Shown here piece after piece: positions 1 to 5,422 of a DNA stretch of 15,430 bases. A model generated the notes under the pieces. The model did no database searches. It saw only the letters and a list, made by a program, of their open reading frames with translations, and was not told the origin of the DNA. The position numbers and the translations under genes are program-made. The stretch is taken from positions 1-15,430 of the forward strand of contig SPDA01000008.1 of the NCBI GenBank assembly GCA_004525155.1, given 5' to 3'. The number at the start of each line of letters is the position of its first letter. The stretch's first letter is position 1. The stretch is from Spirochaetales bacterium (lineage in GTDB: Bacteria > Spirochaetota > Spirochaetia > SPDA01).

Positions 1-403
1 CGGAAGGCCCATCATGCAGCGCGTGGGGGATTTCCGTCTCGGCAAGAGATCCAAGGCCTCCACCTTCAATAATGATCTGTACGATTTCAAGCCGACCCTG
101 GCGTCCTGTACCCCGGGAGATGTAAGTCTTGCCATGCCCGCCAAAATCCTGAGGTCTGTCTGGCGGTCACTGAAATATCTGGACACGATAGTTCCCGGTG
201 TGCTCCATCCAAGTACGATCATGTACTACCCGGAAATAAAACTCTATGCAAACAGGCCCGTATTCAGCGACGCTTATTTTCAGACTGTGCCGGATGTTTA
301 TATGATCGGAGACGGGGCCGGCACAAGCAGAGGAATAACCGCTGCCTGGGCAAGCGGTGTTCGGGCGGCCAGAGGGATACTCGGCCTGGGGGATTTGATA
401 TAA
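1..403 (+). CDS. FAD-dependent oxidoreductase, C-terminal part (5' end outside window)
   Basis: This is the C-terminal ~133 residues of a flavoprotein; the frame is open from base 2, so the start lies upstream. The diagnostic part is near the end (about nt 290-385): VPDVYMIGDGAGTSRGI followed by an alanine-rich helix. This is the usual C-terminal FAD-contacting segment of NAD(P)/FAD-dependent dehydrogenases, in which the aspartate of GDGAG binds the flavin and the following helix caps it. Upstream, QRVGDF and the MYYPEIKLY segment resemble the large uncharacterised FAD-dependent dehydrogenase group (COG2509-like). The N-terminal Rossmann motif that would confirm the family is not in the window, and the substrate is unknown. 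The stop is 2 nt before thiN, so the two genes are probably co-transcribed; whether they are functionally linked cannot be told. Confidence 0.75.
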   Translation, partial: GRPIMQRVGDFRLGKRSKASTFNNDLYDFKPTLASCTPGDVSLAMPAKILRSVWRSLKYLDTIVPGVLHPSTIMYYPEIKLYANRPVFSDAYFQTVPDVYMIGDGAGTSRGITAAWASGVRAARGILGLGDLI

Positions 404-405
404 TC

Positions 406-1023
406 ATGAGAGCACTGCTGTTTATAGGAGGCAATGGTCCGGCGCGTGACAAGATTTCCCGTCTTTTGGAAGACGGCTATTATTCAATTGCCGCCGATTC
501 CGGTCTTGAACTCGCGAAAAAGCTGGGGGTGCGGCCGAAAAAAGTAGTCGGCGATATGGATTCTCTTTCCGATTTGCGTTTACTTGCCGATTATAAAAAA
601 GAAGAGATCTTGAGGTTCCGTGTCGACAAGGACGAAACCGACACGGAACTCGGTTTCAGCCTGCTGTCAAGGGAAGGATACGATCATGTAATAATTCTGG
701 GCGGGGGAGGGGGCCGTATGGACCATTTTCTCGGAATCCTGGCGCTGTTCGACAGAAGCCCGGGTCCGAAGGAATGGTACACGGATGATACGTATATTGC
801 CAGTATAGAGGGCAATTTCACATGCAGGGGTTACAGCGGCAGGCAGGTTTCATTTTTTCCGGCCGGCTCCGGTGTATGCACCATGGAAAGTAAAGGCTTA
901 CGGTGGCCGCTGGACGGACTCCGGTGGACCAGGGGAGATATAGGTGTCAGTAACGAAATGACGGGGAATGATTTTTCTGTAACAATGAAAACGGGCCGGC
1001 TGATCATGGTGACGGAGCTTTAA
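406..1023 (+). CDS. thiN: Thiamine pyrophosphokinase (intact copy)
   Basis: This cytosolic enzyme transfers pyrophosphate from ATP to thiamine, giving the cofactor thiamine diphosphate; it is the salvage step used when thiamine is imported. The 205-residue length is normal. Family motifs appear in order: AADSG (29-33), GDMDS (49-53), the acidic DKDETDTELG (74-83) that binds metal and nucleotide, and GGGGRMDHFLG (100-110). The C-terminal part (from about 130) is the beta-rich thiamine-binding domain. ATG 406 is chosen because it sits 2 nt after the upstream stop and gives the full N-terminal strand; a purine stretch GGGGGA (388-393) is a distant, weak ribosome-binding site, so translational coupling is likely. 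Two stretches (497-595 and 883-1023) recur in a broken copy about 4.4-4.7 kb downstream. The symbol follows the bacterial naming; tnr3/TPK are equivalents elsewhere. Confidence 0.93.
   Translation: MRALLFIGGNGPARDKISRLLEDGYYSIAADSGLELAKKLGVRPKKVVGDMDSLSDLRLLADYKKEEILRFRVDKDETDTELGFSLLSREGYDHVIILGGGGGRMDHFLGILALFDRSPGPKEWYTDDTYIASIEGNFTCRGYSGRQVSFFPAGSGVCTMESKGLRWPLDGLRWTRGDIGVSNEMTGNDFSVTMKTGRLIMVTEL
497..595 (+). repeat. Direct repeat, left copy of thiN 5' segment
   Basis: This 99-nt stretch of intact thiN matches 5172-5270 in the same orientation without gaps. I count 14 mismatches (about 86% identity). Eleven leave the amino acid unchanged or sit in a codon with another change, and the protein differs at only three residues (Lys to Gln, Pro to Leu, Val to Ile). 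That pattern points to two copies that diverged while both were selected as protein. Confidence 0.9.
883..1020 (+). repeat. Direct repeat, left copy of thiN 3' segment
   Basis: This 138-nt segment of intact thiN matches 5273-5410 without gaps. I count five mismatches (at 929, 984, 1002, 1005 and 1018; about 96% identity). Similarity stops just after the stop codon (TAA here, TAG in the other copy). The segment is clearly more conserved than the 5' repeat segment of the same gene. Confidence 0.92.
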
Positions 1024-1056
1024 AAGACAGGCGGTTTCCGATAGTCAGGAAATTGC

Positions 1057-1086
1057 TTTACAACAACCGAATCCTGGTTCTATAAT
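1057..1086 (+). promoter_or_regulatory. Sigma70-like promoter of the PocR-AraC regulator
   Basis: TTTACA (1057-1062) and a perfect TATAAT (1081-1086) are separated by 18 bp. The box ends 7 nt before ATG 1094, so transcription should begin at or next to the start codon. No Shine-Dalgarno sequence precedes that ATG, which fits a leaderless mRNA. AATTGC (1051-1056), the core of the putative operator half-site at 2019-2048, lies directly upstream of the -35 box, which could permit autoregulation; a single hexamer is weak evidence. Confidence 0.65.
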
Positions 1087-1093
1087 AGATACG

Positions 1094-1948
1094 ATGATCC
1101 CTAGCACCATTGAAATAATTCTAAAAGACGATGTACAGAAAATATTTGACGCCTTTTCGGCATCTTTTAATATGAGAATTGGATTTCTGTCTACTGACGG
1201 CAAGGAACTCGCTGTAGGTCTTTCCAAACCCTGTAATGAATTCTGCGAAATAGTAAGGAATGCCCTCGATAAGAAAAAAAAGTGCCTGACCCTGGACGAG
1301 AAAAAACGTAAGGAAGCACTTATTGAAAAGGATCTCCTCACCTGGCATTGTTACGCAGGCATGATCGAATCCATTATTCCTATATATTACGACGGTATCC
1401 ATTTGGGATTTTTTATGATGGGGCAGTACAGAAATGAAAAAAAACTTGATCGTCTTCTACTGCAGGAATACGAATTGAAATTCGGTTCGGTGGAAAAGCT
1501 TGTCATTTCCTACTTGAAAACGCCGTCTTTTTCCGAGGACCAGATAAACAATATCCAGAATCTTTTCAGATTGATAGTGGACTATATTGTGTCCCAAAAC
1601 CTGATAACACTTAAAAGCAACCTGGTCGTGGAAAAAATCATCACCTACGCGAGAAACCAGCCCGAAAAGCACCTAAGCATCAGGGAGGCCTCGGAACTTG
1701 TTGGGAAAAGCATATCCACTGTATCCCACATTTTTACGGATATACTGCATAAAAGTTTCAAAAAGGTGATGATCGAAATAAAATTGGAAAAGGCGGAAAA
1801 GTACCTGTCTCTCGATCCAGATATGAACGTCAGGGAGGCCGCCTTTCTGGTTGGGTATGACGATCCTTATTATTTTTCCCGCCTGTATAAAATATATCGT
1901 GGAATTTCCCCTTCGAAATACAGGGATTCGCGCCTCCTTGAAAAATAA
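1094..1948 (+). CDS. AraC-family transcriptional regulator with PocR sensory domain
   Basis: A 284-residue cytosolic regulator. Residues about 5-170 match the PocR ligand-binding domain: cysteines at 51, 64 and 86, the last inside WHCYAG, followed by IIPIYYDGIHLGFFMMGQ, which is the typical end of the PocR core. In known members PocR domains sense small metabolites (the namesake controls propanediol use). Residues about 177-284 form an AraC double helix-turn-helix; the second contains NVREAAFLVGYDDPYYFSRL and ends with GISPSKYR, the usual AraC signature. ATG 1094 is preferred because the PocR fold needs the residues just after it; the next in-frame Met (27) would truncate the domain. The gene has its own promoter and lies 180 bp upstream of, and co-directional with, an ABC sugar transporter, which it very likely controls. 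The effector is unknown. Base composition looks more A-rich than the thiN gene before it. Confidence 0.9.
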   Translation: MIPSTIEIILKDDVQKIFDAFSASFNMRIGFLSTDGKELAVGLSKPCNEFCEIVRNALDKKKKCLTLDEKKRKEALIEKDLLTWHCYAGMIESIIPIYYDGIHLGFFMMGQYRNEKKLDRLLLQEYELKFGSVEKLVISYLKTPSFSEDQINNIQNLFRLIVDYIVSQNLITLKSNLVVEKIITYARNQPEKHLSIREASELVGKSISTVSHIFTDILHKSFKKVMIEIKLEKAEKYLSLDPDMNVREAAFLVGYDDPYYFSRLYKIYRGISPSKYRDSRLLEK

Positions 1949-2018
1949 GTTTGCATTTGCTGAAAAGTCCATCATGCGTACATGTTTGTAAAATAATGAT
2001 AGACAAAATTAAAGCCCA

Positions 2019-2048
2019 ATTGCCGGTTTCTCTATTCTAATTGCAGGT
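2019..2048 (+). promoter_or_regulatory. Putative operator: two direct half-sites for the AraC-type regulator
   Basis: AATTGCCGGT (2019-2028) and AATTGCAGGT (2039-2048) match at 9 of 10 positions and start 20 bp apart, about two helical turns. AraC-family activators commonly bind direct half-sites at this spacing, on one DNA face, upstream of the target promoter. The pair lies in the 180-bp gap between the regulator gene and the transporter genes. A possible -10 box TATGAT is at 2092-2097 with no good -35, as expected for an activator-dependent promoter. Function is inferred from position and spacing only. The rest of the gap (1949-2018, 2049-2112) shows nothing else convincing. Confidence 0.4.
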
Positions 2049-2112
2049 ACATCCATTTTCTTTCCGAAATAACTGTGAAATACTTTTTTATTATGATTTG
2101 TAGTGGCAGCAC

Positions 2113-2118
2113 AGGAGG
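2113..2118 (+). promoter_or_regulatory. Ribosome-binding site deciding the ATPase start
   Basis: A perfect AGGAGG lies 10 nt before GTG 2129 but 19 nt before the next in-frame ATG (2138). The spacing favours the GTG start, adding three residues (Met-Asp-Thr) to the protein. Confidence 0.65.
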
Positions 2119-2128
2119 TTAGCCGATA

Positions 2129-2917
2129 GTGGATACCATGAAAAATGATTACATCTACGCGGTGCGCATGGTAAATGTGGATAAATTTTTCGGAAAAGTC
2201 CATGCTCTTCGCGGAGTGAATTTCGAAGTAAAGAAAAACGAAATTGTCGGGCTTATCGGAGACAATGGAGCGGGCAAATCCACCCTAATAAAAACAATAA
2301 CCGGTGTGTTTCCTCCTACGAGCGGCGACCTGTTTATCCGTGACGAAAAAATAACTCTCAGCCACTATAACGTCAAACAGGCTCATAAGTGGCGAATTGA
2401 AACGGTGTACCAGGACAAGTCCCTTGCGGACAAGCAGGACCTGTGGAGGAATTTCTTTGTAGGACGTCAGATAACCGGGTTTTTAGGATTCATCAACGTC
2501 AAAGAGGAAAAGCGTATCGCGAACGACATTCTTATCAATATGATAGGTTTCCGTGGAGAAGGCATCAACGTCGATGCGAAGGTGAATAAATTGTCAGGCG
2601 GCGAGCGCCAGGGAGTTTGTATTGGAAGATCCATGTACTTCGATGCAGACCTAATCATCCTCGACGAACCAACCGTGGCTCTTTCGCTTAAAGAGGTTCG
2701 GAAGGTCCTCAACTTCGTGCACAAGATAAAGGAAAGCGGCAAGGCCTGTGTCTATATCTCCCACAATATGGCGGATGTATATGAGATATCGGATAAGTTT
2801 GTCATTCTGGATAGGGGGTGCGTGGTCGGCAACATTGAAAAGGTGGACATTACACTGAATGACTTGAGCACTTTTCTTCTTGATTATGCCCATGGCATTA
2901 AGGAGACTATGGAATGA
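2129..2917 (+). CDS. Sugar ABC transporter, ATP-binding protein (single NBD)
   Basis: Cytosolic ATPase that powers import through the permease encoded next. All nucleotide-binding motifs are intact: Walker A GDNGAGKST (44-52), Q-loop Gln95, signature LSGGERQ (155-161), Walker B LIILDEPT (175-182) and switch His212. At 262 residues it has one nucleotide-binding domain, unlike the ~500-residue tandem ATPases RbsA, MglA and XylG; it resembles the single-domain FrcA-like branch of the monosaccharide (CUT2) transporters and presumably works as a homodimer. GTG 2129 is preferred over ATG 2138 because of the AGGAGG at 2113-2118. The end overlaps the permease start in an ATGA tetranucleotide. It is the first gene of a three-gene operon under probable control of the upstream PocR-AraC protein. 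Substrate unknown. Confidence 0.93.
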   Translation: MDTMKNDYIYAVRMVNVDKFFGKVHALRGVNFEVKKNEIVGLIGDNGAGKSTLIKTITGVFPPTSGDLFIRDEKITLSHYNVKQAHKWRIETVYQDKSLADKQDLWRNFFVGRQITGFLGFINVKEEKRIANDILINMIGFRGEGINVDAKVNKLSGGERQGVCIGRSMYFDADLIILDEPTVALSLKEVRKVLNFVHKIKESGKACVYISHNMADVYEISDKFVILDRGCVVGNIEKVDITLNDLSTFLLDYAHGIKETME

Positions 2918-3969
2918 TGAAAAAATCCATAGAGAAAAAGGGTTTCATCAACAGCATCGAAAGTTTTCCCATTATTATTGTTTTTGTAATTCTCATACTC
3001 ATCTTTCTTGCTACCGCTACCCAGGTCTTTTCCGGGTACCGGATCTACATGTCTTTCCTGCAGACTGTCCCCCCCCAGTTGGTGATTGCCCTCGGTCTGA
3101 CCCTTGTGATCACCGCGGGAGAAATCGACCTGAGTTTTCCTGCTATTGTAGCGTTTTCCGGCTTCCTGTTCTCCTTCGTTTTCAAGAGATTCAACAGTCC
3201 TTTGCTGGGACTATTCCTCGCTCTTGCGGGCGGGGCCTTGGCCGGGTATATAAACGGTCTGCTCATAGCGAAAATAGGCATACCCTCCATCATGGCAACC
3301 CTGGCCGCGCAGTTCTTCTGGAACGGCTTTACGACCCTCATATGCGAAGGGCTTTCCTGGAACATCATCGATATTAGGGGAAGGTTTCTCCACATCCTGT
3401 TTGTCGGCCGCATCGGTGGCGTCGTACCAGTGCAAAGTATATGGGCCCTGGGACTGGCGGTCCTGATCTGGTTCCTTTTAAACCGTCATAAATTCGGGGA
3501 GGCGATAATGTTCATTGGCGATAACCAAAGCGTAGCTCGGGTCGTAGGCATTAACGTCGAGGGGACCAAGATTGCACTTTTTACCATACATGGCGTTTTA
3601 GCGGCCTTCGGCGGCATCCTCCTGACCCTCGAGATGGCTAATTTCTGGTCAACCCAGGGTGCCGGCTTTCTGCTGCCTGTCATGGCTGCCGTTTTCATCG
3701 GCGGTACCTCTATCGCCGGCGGATACGGTACTATTGTGGGTACGTTTTTCGGCATGTTTATAATTGGCTCCCTAGAGGCCGGTGTTGTCGCTACAGGTAT
3801 CGGAGGATACTGGGTTCGTCTCGTCAGTGGTCTCGTCATGGCGTTTTCCATAATATTAAACATCGTCGTCAGCCGTGAGTCCCTTAGAGGCACTGTACGG
3901 AAGTTCAGGAGAAAGCAGTCCTTACAAAATCTTACTAACCGGGCTGGAGAGGCCAGTAGCGATGATTAG
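2914..3969 (+). CDS. Sugar ABC transporter, inner-membrane permease (RbsC-like)
   Basis: A 351-residue polytopic membrane protein of the branched-chain/ribose permease superfamily (BPD_transp_2). Visible family marks: a first helix at about 18-38, the segment ITAGEIDLSFPAIVAFSGF (about 67-84) matching the RbsC-type GGIDLS motif, AGYINGLLIAKIGIPS (about 110-125), and the cytoplasmic coupling segment GDNQSVARVVGI (202-213) that contacts the ATPase, followed by further hydrophobic helices up to about 320. The start ATG 2914 overlaps the ATPase stop; AGGAG (2901-2905) is 8 nt upstream. A second Met follows at once, so the exact initiator may be either. The C-terminal ~25 residues are polar and basic, as expected inside the cell. 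One permease gene implies a homodimeric channel. Substrate not predictable from sequence beyond a monosaccharide or polyol. Confidence 0.93.
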   Translation: MMKKSIEKKGFINSIESFPIIIVFVILILIFLATATQVFSGYRIYMSFLQTVPPQLVIALGLTLVITAGEIDLSFPAIVAFSGFLFSFVFKRFNSPLLGLFLALAGGALAGYINGLLIAKIGIPSIMATLAAQFFWNGFTTLICEGLSWNIIDIRGRFLHILFVGRIGGVVPVQSIWALGLAVLIWFLLNRHKFGEAIMFIGDNQSVARVVGINVEGTKIALFTIHGVLAAFGGILLTLEMANFWSTQGAGFLLPVMAAVFIGGTSIAGGYGTIVGTFFGMFIIGSLEAGVVATGIGGYWVRLVSGLVMAFSIILNIVVSRESLRGTVRKFRRKQSLQNLTNRAGEASSDD

Positions 3970-3990
3970 CCTGCAATGAAAAAACGGAAA

Positions 3991-4008
3991 TATGCGTTTA
4001 TACGCATA
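3991..4008 (+). promoter_or_regulatory. Intercistronic hairpin between permease and binding-protein genes
   Basis: TATGCG (3991-3996) and CGCATA (4003-4008) can pair around a 6-nt loop, 13 nt before the AGGAGG of the binding-protein gene. It is followed by a run of A rather than T, so it is not an intrinsic terminator in this direction. Such hairpins often protect or separate transcript parts, allowing more binding protein than permease; it might instead be a small operator. The 64-nt gap holds no clear promoter. Confidence 0.4.
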
Positions 4009-4033
4009 AAAAAATATTTCAGGAGGATTTATT

Positions 4034-5041
4034 ATGAATAGGTTCTTGAAATGTATGGCGGTGTTTTTTGTGCTGACTGTTCTGTTAAGCGGATTCGCTT
4101 TCGCAGGCGGAGCCAAGGAACCCATCTCCGGAGAAAAAGAAATATTAATTTACATGCAGATGGGCGGAACCCAGGGTGATGGTGCGACTCTGGCGAGGAC
4201 AAACGGCGCCCGGGCTGCTGCCAAGGCACTTGGAAACATAAAGCTTATTGAGCAGTATTCGCAGTGGCGGGCTGAAACAATGATTTCACAGTTCAAGGAA
4301 GCTCTGGCGGCGAATCCTGCGGGCATCGTTATCATGGGCCACCCCGGAGAGGCCGCATTCGCACCGCTTGTCGAGGAAGCGCGGAAGCGCGGCATTCTTG
4401 TTACTTCAGGAAACGCCCCCCTCCCAGGTCTCGAAAAGAGGTACCAGCCGGAAGGTTTCGGCTATGCCGGTGTTGATTTGTACGCGGGCGGCTACATGAC
4501 CGGTGAAATAATGGTGAGACTCGGAAATCTTAAATCCGGGGACAAGGCTGTCGTTTTTGGTCTCTTTTCAGAACCGGGTCGCAGGGACAGTCCAACCGGT
4601 ATGTACGATGCCCTTGTCAAGGCCGGTCTGAAGGTTGATAAGCTGGAAATATCCCCTGAAGTTAACGCGGATTCATCCTTCGGTATACCGATTTTGACTG
4701 CGTACTTGGAACGAAATCCGGATACGAAGGCTGTCGGAACACAGCATGGCGCAGTGACCTCAATTATACCCAATGTGCTGCAGGCCGTTGGTAAAAAACC
4801 AGGCGACATCACCGTAGGGGGCATTGATTTGGCTCCGGCGACCATTGAAGGTGTTGAAAAGGGGTACATCTCAGCCACTCTGGATCAGGTGCTCTACCTG
4901 CAGGGATACCTGCCCGTGTCCCAGATCGTCATGACCTACAGGTACAAAATTCCGGGCCTCCATATCAATACGGCAGCAGGCGCTGTGACCCCCACGAATA
5001 TTAAGGAACTCAAACCGCTTATAGAGCAGGGTATCCGCTGA
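4034..5041 (+). CDS. Sugar ABC transporter, periplasmic substrate-binding protein
   Basis: A 335-residue exported protein of the periplasmic-binding family Peripla_BP_4 (ribose/galactose type). Residues 1-24 form a signal peptide: basic start, hydrophobic core, then AFA before GGAKEP, a likely signal-peptidase I site. The only early cysteine (7) is ahead of the hydrophobic core, so there is no lipobox and the protein should be soluble in the periplasm. The body shows two-lobe features: IKLIEQYSQW, an AANPAGIVIMGHPGEA segment (about 94-109), RKRGILVTSGNAPLPG (about 117-132), and AVGTQHGAV with GGIDLAPATIEGVEKGYISATLDQ in the second lobe, matching the sugar-contacting loops of RbsB-like proteins. 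The start ATG has an ideal AGGAGG (4021-4026) at 7 nt. It is the last gene of the operon, ended by a strong terminator. Having the binding protein last, rather than first, is the opposite of many rbs/frc operons. Ligand unknown. Confidence 0.92.
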   Translation: MNRFLKCMAVFFVLTVLLSGFAFAGGAKEPISGEKEILIYMQMGGTQGDGATLARTNGARAAAKALGNIKLIEQYSQWRAETMISQFKEALAANPAGIVIMGHPGEAAFAPLVEEARKRGILVTSGNAPLPGLEKRYQPEGFGYAGVDLYAGGYMTGEIMVRLGNLKSGDKAVVFGLFSEPGRRDSPTGMYDALVKAGLKVDKLEISPEVNADSSFGIPILTAYLERNPDTKAVGTQHGAVTSIIPNVLQAVGKKPGDITVGGIDLAPATIEGVEKGYISATLDQVLYLQGYLPVSQIVMTYRYKIPGLHINTAAGAVTPTNIKELKPLIEQGIR

Positions 5042-5061
5042 TAGCGAGGCCCTGGCATATC

Positions 5062-5093
5062 CGGTCCGTGCTTTAAGCACGGACCGATTTTTT
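5062..5093 (+). terminator. Rho-independent terminator of the sugar transporter operon
   Basis: A perfect 10-bp stem (CGGTCCGTGC at 5062-5071, GCACGGACCG at 5077-5086) closes a 5-nt loop and is followed after one A by six T (5088-5093). It starts 20 nt after the binding-protein stop and insulates the cassette from the thiN remnant. The A/T-rich stretch to 5171 holds a weak candidate promoter for the genes beyond (TTCAAT 5117-5122, TATATA 5140-5145, 17-bp spacing). Confidence 0.95.
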
Positions 5094-5171
5094 CACCTCC
5101 TTAAAAAAACAGGCCCTTCAATAAAAACGCCAAGTCTGGTATATATTTCTTATATTATGCCCCAAACGTAA

Positions 5172-5413
5172 ATTCCGGTCTGGAACTTGCTCAAAAGCTG
5201 GGGGTACGCTTGAAAAAGGTAATCGGCGACATGGATTCGCTGTCCGATCTGCGTTTACTTGCCGATTATATAATGGAAAGTAAAGGCTTACGGTGGCCGC
5301 TGGACGGACTCCGGTGGAACAGGGGAGATATAGGTGTCAGTAACGAAATGACGGGGAATGATTTTTCTGTAACGATGAAAACGGGCCGGCTTATTATGGT
5401 GACGGAGATTTAG
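5172..5413 (+). pseudogene. thiN: Remnant of a second thiamine pyrophosphokinase gene
   Basis: This stretch is homologous to codons 32-63 and 160-205 of the intact thiN at 406-1023. It lacks the first 31 codons, and 96 internal codons are replaced by one (ATA), a net in-frame loss of 285 nt. The lost part contains DKDETD and GGGGRMDH, the metal/nucleotide and substrate motifs, so it cannot be an active kinase. The first half is about 86% identical to the intact gene, the second about 96%. The frame remains open through the junction; a TTG at 5210 could in principle start a 67-residue peptide, but no ribosome-binding site is visible. Its last bases and stop codon run into the GGGAG that serves the next gene, the arrangement expected if thiN originally preceded that gene. 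Confidence 0.9.
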
Positions 5414-5422
5414 GGAGAGCTT

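Noticed and set aside
399..404. Perfect TATAAT just before thiN
   Set aside because: It ends only 1 nt before the ATG, has no -35 at 16-18 bp, and overlaps the upstream stop; thiN is better explained as co-transcribed.
1981..1996. CATG-rich stretch after the regulator gene as an operator
   Set aside because: The short CATG/ACATGT symmetry is expected by chance and has no counterpart near the other promoters.
1024..5171. Cassette as a transposon or integrated phage element
   Set aside because: No transposase, integrase, terminal inverted repeats or tRNA target is present; the flanking repeats are pieces of a coding gene, not short target-site duplications.
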